A stretch of 62,526 nucleotides of DNA, taken from the NCBI GenBank assembly GCA_019155205.2, contig JAHNZQ020000004.1, positions 1,935,505 through 1,998,030 of the forward strand, given 5' to 3'. Position 1 is the stretch's first letter; every line of letters starts with the position of its first letter. A program made the position numbers and the translations under genes. Of the stretch, positions 23,132 through 32,574 are shown one piece after another. The stretch is from Gracilaria vermiculophylla. Lineage: Eukaryota > Rhodophyta > Florideophyceae > Gracilariales > Gracilariaceae. The notes beneath the pieces were generated by a model. It saw only the letters and a list, made by a program, of their open reading frames with translations, made no database searches and had not been told where the DNA came from.

Positions 23132-25839
23132 TTGGAAATAACAAAGACCCTATCGCGCACCGTACCAATTCTTACCCTCCTTCTTCAGCTCAAAATCCGA
23201 AAAATGCCCAACCAATCCGACCCTCGCCTGATCACAGGCAATACCGTCTATTGTCGTGCCTCCCTCGTGACGTCAGTGGGAGAGTGTAAGCGTCTATTCG
23301 GGTCCGTCTGGAAGTCTAAGATGCTATCTGGGACGGTCATCGACGTCATTGTTGCTGAAAGTAATGGTCGTCGTCAGAAATCTGTCACTGTCGATTGGTT
23401 CATTCAGTCTCGTACCAAGCGCGTGACACTGAAGCTCGTCAATATCAAACGCGACAGCTCCTCGTCAGCCGTGGGAGTCTCGCCCGATCCAGTGAGCGCA
23501 ACTCTGGATGTTCAGAATGCTCCTGAAGGCCAAGAAGAGAATGAGAATGCTCTAGCTGCCGTTATGCCCACGGAGCATGAGTCTCTCGAGATTGAAGGAG
23601 ATTGCGTGGAGCATGGCCGCACATGGAAGTTTGGAGAGGTGTCATATCCGCTCAATGACCTGGTCCCATCCAAAACCTGGAAGGTCATTGGTCAAGTTGG
23701 CGATGTGCTCACTTATGGTAATGCACCGCGTGACTTCTCACCGTATGACTTTTTCATGTACACATTTCCTTTGATGCATTGTAGTATAGTGACCGTGAGG
23801 TAATTGTAGTATTTGGTACCAAGGGTGGTGGGTACGGTTCGCATGGAGAACAGCCACGTGGACGACGTAGAGGTAATCTTAATTGCTAGATCAATTTTAG
23901 AATTTACTGTAGAGTGCCCGGGGTGCCTCTCAGATGGACCTCCCCCTGGCCACGTGGCTCGTCCGGCCGCGTCGGCCCGGGGGCCTCGCCTAGTGGATAT
24001 GCTCACTGCGCGAACCATTCCCGTCACCAGAGTAAAGGGAAGCACCTCTTGGACAACTCTGACCCCGTTTTGGTTTCTACAGTCGACCATTACGGCTCGT
24101 CCATTATCTTGCGGTTCTACTAGCGCCCGTTCGTTGCATTCTATCATTACCAATATAGGTGCATTCCGCGCGCCCGCTATCTCGCACCCCCAGTGGTTGT
24201 GCTACCGCGTACCTCTCAGGTTTCCTTTTCCCACCTTCTAGGTTGAGCCCACCGCGCGCTCCCTAGCCACGCGTCCACATGAACACCCTTTGGTTTTTAG
24301 CCGCTTTGGTTATACCACATGCATCTTGCCACGATTGTCAGGCTTACCAATGACAACATTGACGAGACTGTCTATCGTCGAGTTATATCAGGAGAAATAA
24401 TCAAGTTTTTTGGAGTTCTGATCATGATGACGAAGTATAAGGTTGGAAACGGAAGAGACCTGTGGAGAACAAAGCAAATGACAAAATATGGGCCTTTGGC
24501 CAATTTTGGTCGATTCATGTCACGCGCTCGATTTGATACTATTCTAAGCAATATCCGCTTTAGTTCATTGGCCGAAAGATCCGACGTTCTTGAGTCTCAC
24601 TCCCGCTGGTCAGTTGTAAGTGGGTTTGTTGACGCTATTCATGCTCATCGCGCAAAATACGTCACCCCGTCTGACAACATATGCGTTGATGAGAGCATGT
24701 CAAGATGGTACGGCCTAGGAGGAAATTGGATTGATGTAGGGCTCCCTCACTATGTTGCGCTTGATAGGAAGCCTGAGAGTGTGTGTGAGATTAGAACTGC
24801 TGCATGTGGAAAGAGTGGAATGATGCTTCGCCATGAGATAGTCAGCGGGTCAACATGGTCAGATTGTCGTGCATTTGAAGATGAGTTCAGTGCCTCTGCT
24901 GCAACGATCCTGCGCCTGGTCAAACCGTGGCTCAGGTCTGACAGAGTCGTGTGTGGTGATTCGTGGTTTGCATCTGTGTCAACTGCACAAGCTCTGATGC
25001 ACTACAGAATGCCATTCATCGGTGTTGTGAAGGGAGCAACCCGTCAGTATCCGATGAGGCTACTGTCGGAGAAAGAGCTTTCTGGTCGTGGAAATCATAT
25101 AAGCATGGTGAGCAAGCTACCGGGTGATTCCATGCATCTTATGGCAGTGCTCTGGGTGGATAAACAGAGAAGGTATTTCATCAGTTCGTGTTCGGTAACC
25201 TCTCCAGGAGAGGTCATCGAAAGGTCAAGGTGGCGAAAGGAAGGTGATGTGACGAGAAAGGTAGAGTACTGTGTTGACATCCCGAAAGTGGCAGAAGACT
25301 ATTACAAGACATGTGGCCAGATTGACAAACACAATCGAAACAGGCAGGATTCCCTGGATTTAGAGAAGGCAATTGAAGCCAAGTCCTGGTCACTCAGAGT
25401 CAACACCACTCTTTTATCTGTATGCGTCGTTGACGCTTGGCTCCTGTACAAGCACTCCATGGGTCTGCGTACCACGATGACTCAAGCAATTTTCTATGGA
25501 AAACTTGCAGAGGGTCTCATTGACAACACTTATGATGGTACCGGTATACGTGGGGCGGATGTAAGCGCTTCTCGTGACGAACGTGTGCAAGAGGGTGTCA
25601 GTGGCGTCGGTCTACACCTGACTCCGACGAACCACAAACGGAAGCGTTCTGACGGATCTCGGTCAAAAGCAGTCTACCAGGGTCACTGTCGTGTGTGCAA
25701 AACCACGAAGAAATCTAAGTTCATTTGCTCCGGATGCCGCAATGTGCGCAAGGATGACATATTTTTATGTCACTCTGAGACTGGTCGCCATTGCTTTATC
25801 ATTCACCTCCAAAATTGTCATGATGTTGTTGATGTTTGA
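23132..25839 (+). pseudogene. piggyBac-like transposase split by a solo LTR
   Basis: The N-terminal part is 23132-23779 (a likely start is Met at 23204, MPNQSDP). The rest resumes at 24325 once the LTR and one copy of TGCAT are set aside. Family features are EIIKFFGVLIMM and DLWRTKQM in the N-terminal domain, and the catalytic triad in CVDESMSRWYG, CGDSWFASVS and GQIDKHNRNRQD (family pattern DExxxxF, DNxFTS, NxxDxxN). The C-terminal Cys-rich finger at about 25684-25800 has CRVC, CSGC and FLC. AATAAA follows at 25906-25911, just after a CTGACAA/TTGTCAG hairpin. Apart from the insertion I see no stop or frameshift, so the gene was probably intact until the LTR landed. It encodes a DDD transposase that would cut at the element's ends. 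Confidence 0.82.
23780..24319. mobile_element. Solo LTR with 5-bp target duplication
   Basis: This 540-bp insert begins TGTAGTATAG and ends TTATACCACA. TGCAT lies on both sides (23775-23779 and 24320-24324). It has no coding capacity, so it is a solo LTR left by recombination between two LTRs. The termini resemble those of the gypsy LTRs at 54533 and 60746 (TGTRGTAYAG...ACCACA), but the body differs, which points to a related family. It splits the transposase at codons for Met-His. Confidence 0.88.
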
Positions 25840-26392
25840 ATGTTAGTCTAGTACTACTTGCTATCGTCAGTTAGGCGTGACTGACAATTGTTGTCAGACT
25901 GATGAAATAAAAAGCAAAAGACTGAACAAAGTCTTCTTTCTTTTCTTTTGCAGTTTCTGACCATAGCCCCCTACCAATTCGCCTGCATCTTTAGATTTGC
26001 TCGGCAACTACTAGCCTTGACGTAATTCCCTTTTATGAGATTTCACCGTATGCTTTCTCATGTTCAAGTGGGCGTCCTAAGACATACTGCAGACAGTAGC
26101 ATTATTAAGAATTGATCGAGTTCCCGAAGGAATTTTAGAGTTTCTGATAGAACCTCAGCGCGTCAAACTCACGACCTCAGCTTCGCAAAGTACCAGCCTA
26201 CGAACTAGGCTACCACTCCCGTGCTGGTGCTTGAGAGCGAATCTAAACTATATGAAGTAGAAGTATTGAGATTGCAGATGTAGAACAGGGTAGGGAGCAC
26301 AAATATGCCAGCAATGTATGGGGTTTCTGGGCAACGTGTCGGGCCAGAACGAAAAAATTAATAGATTTTTTAATCGGAAGTCTGCAATCTAG

Positions 26393-26432
26393 TTTGCCTC
26401 ATCTGAGGCAAACGTCTGCCTCATATGAGGCA
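26393..26432. repeat. Paired palindromes at transposon right end
   Basis: A 20-bp near-palindrome (26393-26412, two mismatched centre bases) and a perfect 16-bp palindrome TGCCTCATATGAGGCA (26417-26432). They mirror the left end at 22995-23032. Confidence 0.8.
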
Positions 26433-26456
26433 ATCGGCCTGGTCAATAGACACTAG

Positions 26457-26939
26457 ACTGTCTTCGAGACATACTTGACGACAATGTAGCTTAAAGGCTA
26501 TATTTCTGATTCTGCGTGGTCCAATTAGATCTATATCTTTTACAACAGCACTCAAAACAGTAAATCCAGACAAATTCCGAGCCACGCGCCTTTTCAAAGT
26601 GAATGCAAAGCGTATGAATCATGATACCCGGCTTATAAAATGAGCGATATGTGGCACAGTCATTGCAAACTTGTTGTATCCTTTGTCTTGTATATGTTTG
26701 TTATTCTTTTAGTATCAACTACGTGAGAGAAGGAAATATTTCAGTCCAAAACTGGTATGTTTTCTGCATATATTGTTTTTGATGTATTCATGTCAATGGC
26801 GCGGATTAGCCAACTGTAAAAGTGCAAGACAATTCTTATGACGCAGATAAAGGTCGGTTGTAAAAGCTAGTGAATTTCGGCAAAAATAGCCTGCAAGAAT
26901 ACAGCGAGTAAAAGATTTAAGGGAGATTCTGTGGATTCA
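26457..26939. other. Flank of the piggyBac-like element; no gene
   Basis: The first 75 bases resemble 13350-13425, so this flank is itself a dispersed repeat. Further on is AT-rich sequence without coding features. Confidence 0.4.
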
Positions 26940-27611
26940 GGGTGACAGCTTGCAGAATTAGCCCAGGTAAAGGGAGACGTCTGAAAACCTGGAGGAGGCA
27001 GGGGGTGACAGGGGGTTTTTCGAACGAAATGCCGGGCGACACGGCAATGTCACCCACGCTTATAACATGCAACGAAAAAGTCACCACTGTTCCGAACTGG
27101 GTCACCCTCTTCTCGCGCATTTCCAAAACTGTCGCCCCATTCTTTACCTCGTTCACGCCTTTCCCAAGGGTATTTCTAAGCTGTCACCCTCTCTACGTTG
27201 TCTTGCAAACCCTCAGACCGATCGCCATGACCCCGAAACCTATATTACCCGATACTTCACAAAAAGCCCTGCGTCATTTTAACATGATTGAGGACAAAAC
27301 TACTCCACTTTTGCGATTGTTTTGTTTTTCAAGCTCAACTGCTACACTTAAATCCGTCAAAAATGCATATCGCCGCTTGGCAGCACTTGTTCATCCNNNN
27401 NNNNNNNNNNNNNNNNNNNNNNNNNNNNNNNNNNNNNNNNNNNNNNNNNNNNNNNNNNNNNNNNNNNNNNNNNNNNNNNNNNNNNNNNNNNNNNNNTCAT
27501 CTCGACTTGGCGTCACCCCGTTATATCTCTACGATTTCTCGCATCACCATGCAGATATTTCAAGTACGATTTGTCACCAGTCTGGGCGTCTAATTCTGCA
27601 AGCAGTCACCC
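26940..27611. mobile_element. Foldback/MITE-like element with GTCACC array, contains assembly gap
   Basis: The left GGGTGACAGCTTGCAGAATT (from 26940) and the right end read in reverse complement (to 27611) agree over about 21 of 22 bases. Inside, GTCACC or a one-base variant recurs at 27049, 27080, 27101, 27131, 27183, 27512, 27543, 27573 and 27605, often 30-32 bases apart, with GGTGAC at 26941 and 27004. The regular spacing suggests a decayed ~31-bp tandem repeat. One hundred N (27397-27496) interrupt it. No target duplication is clear. Confidence 0.6.
27397..27496. other. Assembly gap (100 N)
   Basis: A run of exactly 100 N, which is the conventional size for a gap of unknown length. It lies inside a repeat array, so the true length may differ. 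Confidence 0.95.
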
Positions 27612-29311
27612 CCAGAACTACTGGTTTTTGTCAAGATTTAAAGGCCTCCGTCATGAAAGAATCAGCATTAGATGGTGCATGAAGTTATCGAATAGAGAGG
27701 ACAACAAAAATTTTGCCGAAATAGCATATTATTTTTGCATGAAATACAACACAAGCCGAAGAAGAAAAAAAAAGATTGAATACAAAATGACCAGAATACT
27801 TGAGGCATACTCAACACAAAAGCAGCAATAAACCCCGAAAAAGCGATTTGTGGGTCGAACACTGAGATAGTATGCCCTTTCTTATAGAAATTAGCCTTTC
27901 TGAGAAGCACATCCCTCAAAATAGAAAATAATTGTGATGGGACAGATACAGAACTGTTGTAGATTTAATCACGAATGAGATTTACATTTTTGATATAACT
28001 ACGTAATAAACAGGTCAAAAGTTGCTGCCGATTGTTACATAAGAAAGCCTATGTTGTGCCATACTAGGCTGATCAAATCCACACATGTTAGAAGATTGCT
28101 GTCAACTGCAGTTTCATGGAAAGCCACCGGAAAGCCTTTGTCGCATAAGTTTGTATCAAATATGAGCACAGTTTGAAAAGCACAGAAAGTAACATGTTGG
28201 TCAAGGAATCTGGAACATGAAAGGCTGATGAGCTAGGGATATAAGCCTACAGTTACAGTAACATCTCTGTTTTGTCCGTCAGAGAACCAATAGCAGAAGA
28301 AAGTACCATCGTGGGAAGCGAAGCTGGTCCATGAAATCTCTAACAGATGGATTGAACATTTTTTCATTCGAGAGACGGCTGCAAAGCTTTGTATCTTGGT
28401 TTGAATAGTTTTTAATCGTTATATTGTGAACATATGAAATTCACGCCTGAAACGAAGCGGCGCCACAAAGACGTAGAGCGAGGCCGCTTCCGAGCACGAA
28501 AATCAAGTTCCGCAACGTGATTCAAACTTGTCGCAGCCCGGGGCGGCATTCGCTTAGTCGAGGCGCGCAATCCAATAACCACTCGCCGCCGTCGAAAGCG
28601 GCGCGGCGCTCAAGGCGAGCGCGGGAGCGCCCGCATGCCGGGCGGCACCCTGCCCAGCCCGTCACCGGCGCCGTGCCCGCGCGCCAATTTCGCCGCGCAT
28701 AGTTTCTGATCGGGCGGCCCCGCAAATCGAGCCGCAGCCGCTCGCGCGGCATATGCGGTGCGCGCGGCCGTCGCCCCCACTCTGACTGACGGCGCCGAAG
28801 TCCGCGCGCAGCAGCCGAGCGGCTCGCGCGCTCCGCGGCGCGGCGGCGGCGGGCGGGAGATGGGGGCGGCGCGCGCGGAGGGGGCGGCGCGCGTTGGGCC
28901 GGCTCTGGCGAGGCGGCAGGGGCGCGCGGGGCCCCGCGGCTGTCGCGTATGGGGGCTCCGTGGGCACGGTGGCAACGGCAGGGAGCTCACTCTGCTGCCG
29001 TTTGGCAGTGGCGGTGGAATGTGACGGGCGGCGGCCGCCGTGCGCAGCCAGTTTTTATGGGCTCAGAGACAACGGCACGCACGCACTGCGAGGGCGGGCC
29101 AGCTAAGCGAGTGGGTGTTCACGTGCGAAGGCGCGGCTGAGGAGTGACGCCACGGCGTGGGGCGAGGGGTGACGGCGACAACGCGGAGGCGCGGCTTGAA
29201 GCGGGATGCGGGGGAGGAGCGGATGAGGTCTGACGCCTTAGGCGTGCGATATCGGACGGGAGCGTGGAAGGGGAGAGGGGCAGGAGGCGGCATCAAGGGC
29301 GGGGCGGCGCT
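27612..29311. other. Transition from AT-rich to very GC-rich DNA, no firm gene
   Basis: 27612-28440 is AT-rich without genes. From about 28450 the base composition jumps to GC-rich, with long overlapping open frames on both strands that reflect composition rather than coding. No domain is recognisable, so I call no gene. The GC-rich part probably includes the 3' region of the zinc-finger gene. Confidence 0.45.
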
Positions 29312-29800
29312 TTACAGGGGGGGCGGTTTGCGCGGCGGAGCAGGTCGCAGAGCCGCGGCACGCGCGCGGTGCTTGCGGGTGAGCAAGTGCACCTGCAGGT
29401 TCTGCTTGGTGCCGAAGGCGGCAGCGCACGCAGCGCAGCGGAAGGGGCGCAGCATCTTGTGCACCAGCTGGTCGTGGCGGCGCAAGTGCTCGCGTTTGTT
29501 GAACGACTTCCCGCACGCGCAGTGGTGCAAGCGCGGCCGCCGCGATGGCCGCGACGGCTGCGAGCCGCCGTTGGCGCTCCGCTGCGAGCTCGTTGCGGCG
29601 GGCGTCGGTGGCATCGGCGGCGGGGGCTTTGGCGGTCGTGGTGGTGTTGACGGAAGCTGCGGCGGCGGCGGCTCAGAGGATGGAGCGCGTGGCGAGCGAG
29701 ACGACCACGTGGTGTGGCTACGCGCGGGGGTGGCGGCGTGCACCAGGAACGACACGCTCATCTTCGCCAACGTCATCCGCAGGGCGCTGTTGCTCCACAT
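29312..29800 (-). CDS. C2H2 zinc-finger protein
   Basis: The open frame runs from 30031, but the first 77 codons overlap the promoter of the divergent gene and are Arg/Pro/Ala-rich. I therefore start at the Met at 29800 (MWSNSALRMTLAKM), giving about 162 residues. A Pro/Ser linker (SEPPPPQLPSTPPRPPKPPP) precedes two tandem fingers near the C-terminus. One is HHCACGKSFNKREHLRRHDQ with a final His (C-x-C spacing), the other FRCAACAAAFGTKQNLQVH with its last His five residues on. The second is a standard C-x2-C-x12-H-x5-H; the first has a one-residue C-x-C gap, which is unusual. It is likely a nuclear DNA-binding regulator. It is divergent from the Hint gene, with 318 bp between start codons. 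Confidence 0.72.
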   Translation of the reverse strand: MWSNSALRMTLAKMSVSFLVHAATPARSHTTWSSRSPRAPSSEPPPPQLPSTPPRPPKPPPPMPPTPAATSSQRSANGGSQPSRPSRRPRLHHCACGKSFNKREHLRRHDQLVHKMLRPFRCAACAAAFGTKQNLQVHLLTRKHRARAAALRPAPPRKPPPL

Positions 29801-30037
29801 CCGCCGCGCTGGCGCCGCCGCAGCGGGCGGCGCGCTTAAGCGCGCGCACTGCGGGCGACGGCGCTGCGGGCGCGGCTTCCGCTTCCGGAAGCGCGCGCGG
29901 CTTGGCAGAAGCGGCGCGCGCACCCCAGCCACGCCAGTGCCCGATTCGCGCGCGCGCCGGAAACGGCGCGCGTCGCGGGGCGCCGCCTTCGCGTGACCGC
30001 GCCCCGGCGGGCCGCCGCCACGCCGCCGCACGCGCGC

Positions 30038-30043
30038 TATAAG
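30038..30043 (+). promoter_or_regulatory. TATA box of the Hint gene
   Basis: TATAAG in very GC-rich surroundings, 81 bp upstream of the ATG at 30119. This is the right distance for a core promoter with a short 5' leader. Confidence 0.6.
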
Positions 30044-30118
30044 AACCCTCCGCCGCTACCGTGGCCTCCGCGGCCGCCGCGCGCCATCGCCCGCCACCGT
30101 GCCGCGCCCGTCTCCGTC

Positions 30119-31804
30119 ATGCGTGCCGCACTTCTGCTCCTCGCGCTGCTCGCGCGCGCCGCCGCACTGCGGCTGCGCGCGACGTCGCGTGTTGCGTCCG
30201 CCAGCGACATCCGCGCACACTTCCTGCTGCAGGAGGCGACGCGCCACTCCTCGCTCTGCCCCCTCAACGTCACGCACACCACATGGTCCGTCGACGCCTC
30301 CGGCCACGTACAGCTGCCACACAACACTATCGAGCACGACGGCGTACGCTGCAATTCCCTCGCCGCCGAGCGCGCTCTCACCTTCTATGAATCCGACAAC
30401 TACAAACCCGACCTGTCGCCCGCGTCCGCCGGCACGCCCGCGCTGCCGCCCGAGCTGCTGCATGTCGTCGCCATCTCCGGCTACAATATCGACGCTCTGC
30501 ACGCCGGCTTCGCGCAGGGCGAGAACTTCCTCATTGGCTTCGAGCCGCGCGCCCGCTACTGTGACGCCGGCGGCACATGGCTCTCGCACACCACTGTCTT
30601 CATGTATCGCCCGTTCAAGCCCTTCTTCGTCAAGAACCTGCGCACGCAGCTAGTCCCTGGTTACAAGTATATGCTCGTTGTGCCGCGCTATTCCAGCGTG
30701 TACTGCCTGTACAGCGCACACGTGCCGGGCCACCCGATGCCCGCAACCGCCTCGCGTGCCGACCAGTCGGATGACGACCCTTCGCCCTCCGACGAACCGC
30801 TCTTCTCCGCGGACGCCTCCGAAGAAGATCTGCAGCTCCATGCGGAGCAACAGCATGACGTCGCTGCCGCCGCGGAGCTTCCCGCCGATGAATCGCTCGA
30901 GCCGGTGGCCGCCACCGCCGCCGCGGAGCTGCCCGCCGATGCCTCGCCCGACCCGGTGACCGCTGCAGCCGCCGTGGAGATGCCCGTCGATGCCTCGCCC
31001 GGCCCGGTGACCGCTGCAGCCGCCGCGGAGATGCCCGTCGATGCCTCGCCCGACCCGGTGACTGCCGCCGCCGCCGCGGAGATGCCCGACGCCTCGTCCG
31101 AGCCGGTGGCCGCCGCCGCCGGCCAGCAGAACGCGCCGCAGCCGGTGCTCGCGCCCGAGCCGTCCGAGCCGTCCGAACTGCTCGAGCTGCCCGAGCCGTC
31201 CGAGCCGTCCGAGCTGCTCGAGCTGCCCGAGCCGTCCGGACAGCCTGCCGACGACGACGCCGCTGCGTGTTTCCCGGCCGACGCCACCGTGCGCTCTGCG
31301 CGCGGCGTGCTGCGCATGAGCGAGCTGCGCGTGGGCGATCGCGTCGCCGCGCGCGACGGCCGCCTCTCGCGCGTCGTCGCCTTCACGCACCGCGACGCCG
31401 CCGTCACCGCACGCTTCGTTGTCCTCACGCTGTCCACCGGCCAGCGCCTCGCCCTGAGCGCCGGCCACTTCCTGTACGTGAACGGCCGCGTCGCGCCGGC
31501 CGCCGCCGTGCGCGCGGGCGACCTTCTGCGCGTGCGCGGCGGCGGCGGCAGCGCCGTCGTCGTCGCCGTCGCAGCCGAGCGCCGCCGCGGCCTGTTCAAC
31601 GCGCAAACCGAGTGCGGCGAGATCGAAGTGGACGGCGTACTGGCCACCACGTACACCCGCGCCGTCCCGCTGCCGGTGGCGCACGCGCTGCTTGCGCCCG
31701 TGCGAGCGCTGGCGCCGCTGCCCGTCGCAGAGGCGCTTTCCGTACTCGTCGACGCTGCAGGTCCCCCGCTGCTCTCGTGGCTGTACCGCGCCTCCAAGCT
31801 CTGA
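30119..31804 (+). CDS. Secreted protein with C-terminal Hint (hedgehog/intein) domain
   Basis: The start at 30119 (the open frame begins at 29993) opens a signal peptide, MRAALLLLALLARAAA. The protein is 561 residues. Residues about 20-215 form an N-terminal secreted domain with scattered Cys, of no known family. Residues about 225-380 are low-complexity repeats (PVDASPDPVTAAAAAEM units, then PSEPSELLELPEP units). The Hint domain starts at Cys384 (CFPADATVRSARGVLRMSEL, then RVGDRVAARDG), keeps the catalytic-type His450 in LALSAGHFLYVNG, and ends with GEIEVDGVLATTYT as in hedgehog C-terminal domains. Hint domains cleave the chain at their first Cys by forming a thioester. Here the usual Thr of the TxxH motif is Ser. 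Autoprocessing in the secretory route is inferred. Confidence 0.85.
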   Translation: MRAALLLLALLARAAALRLRATSRVASASDIRAHFLLQEATRHSSLCPLNVTHTTWSVDASGHVQLPHNTIEHDGVRCNSLAAERALTFYESDNYKPDLSPASAGTPALPPELLHVVAISGYNIDALHAGFAQGENFLIGFEPRARYCDAGGTWLSHTTVFMYRPFKPFFVKNLRTQLVPGYKYMLVVPRYSSVYCLYSAHVPGHPMPATASRADQSDDDPSPSDEPLFSADASEEDLQLHAEQQHDVAAAAELPADESLEPVAATAAAELPADASPDPVTAAAAVEMPVDASPGPVTAAAAAEMPVDASPDPVTAAAAAEMPDASSEPVAAAAGQQNAPQPVLAPEPSEPSELLELPEPSEPSELLELPEPSGQPADDDAAACFPADATVRSARGVLRMSELRVGDRVAARDGRLSRVVAFTHRDAAVTARFVVLTLSTGQRLALSAGHFLYVNGRVAPAAAVRAGDLLRVRGGGGSAVVVAVAAERRRGLFNAQTECGEIEVDGVLATTYTRAVPLPVAHALLAPVRALAPLPVAEALSVLVDAAGPPLLSWLYRASKL

Positions 31805-32574
31805 TCGCCCCGCCGCCGCTCCGCTTGCTTGCCTTGCTCACTGTGTAATCCACCTCTTGACAATCCTTTGAATCTCCGCTATCCAAGACTCATCCTTTAA
31901 CCCGCTGACTTTGTAAACAAACAAACACTTGATTCTCTACTTGCAGAGCCCTGTTACAGGGGAACTGATCCATTCCACTTTTCTTGCCAACTAATCGATC
32001 CATTCGCCTGATTCCTCACAAACATACCCCTCAACATCCATCATCACCTTCCCACCACCTCAACCCAGCGCTTGTCTGCACTTGCGCAGCTGTGACCAGA
32101 CACATGCTTTTCCCTTGCTCAAGTCTTGACACAACCTTTTGACTGCTGAGTGGCCCGGCCATAACCAACCATGTGCCTCTCCCCTCGACCATCTCCTTTG
32201 AGCAGTGCTGCACTCTTCTTTCCTCAACACCCAGGCGAACCATATTTGTCTCTTTTCCTGGTCAACTCTTCGACCTTCCACTTGACTTCCCTCGTGCCCA
32301 ACTCTCCAGGATCTAGGACTCCCCAGCCCCCAATTCTCCACTTGCGCGCCTCTCCGCATTGCTGATTACGTAACCATTTCGTGTTGCGCGTCCGGGTTGC
32401 CATGCAACCACCACCATCACCGCCGCCACCGCTGCCACCGCCGCCACCGCCACCACCGCCGCCATGCCGTACTTATGCCCTCGACGCCCCGACTACTGGC
32501 CACCGCACCGCCTCAACGTGCAGCTCCATCCCCATCCCCACCCTCACAACCGTCCTGTCGAATTCTTCATCACC
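31805..32574. other. Intergenic with CCN triplet repeat
   Basis: The spacer between two genes in the same direction is pyrimidine-rich. A (CCN)n microsatellite at 32406-32466 (CCACCACCATCACCGCCGCC and similar) lies about 110 bp ahead of the next start codon, probably in its leader. No TATA box stands out. Confidence 0.5.

Larger units (their letters stand above)
22980..26452 (+). mobile_element. piggyBac-like transposon with palindromic termini
   Basis: TGTCTATTG at 22980-22988 is mirrored by CAATAGACA at 26444-26452, and both are flanked by CTAG (22976-22979 and 26453-26456). Inside each end lie two GCCTCATATGAGGC-type palindromes. At the left the pair forms one perfect 38-bp palindrome (22995-23032). 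At the right they are at 26393-26412 and 26417-26432. The cargo is a piggyBac-type transposase interrupted by a solo LTR. Known piggyBac elements target TTAA, which is not seen here. Weak similarity also continues outside the CTAG on both sides (TCTCGAA), so the true ends may lie further out. Confidence 0.7.

Noticed and set aside
26160..26235. tRNA-like sequence on the minus strand (GTGGTAGCCTAGTTCGTAGGCTGG with a TTTGA-type T-loop).
   Set aside because: The D-arm-like part folds, but the anticodon and T stems do not pair and the acceptor ends do not match. At most it is a tRNA-derived SINE remnant.
27049..27610. CRISPR-like array suggested by about 31-bp spacing of a repeated motif.
   Set aside because: Only six bases recur, spacers and repeats are not distinct, and the setting is a eukaryotic foldback element.
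30650..31863. Long minus-strand frames opposite the Hint gene.
   Set aside because: They mirror the repeats and GC-rich codons of the Hint gene and show no independent protein features.
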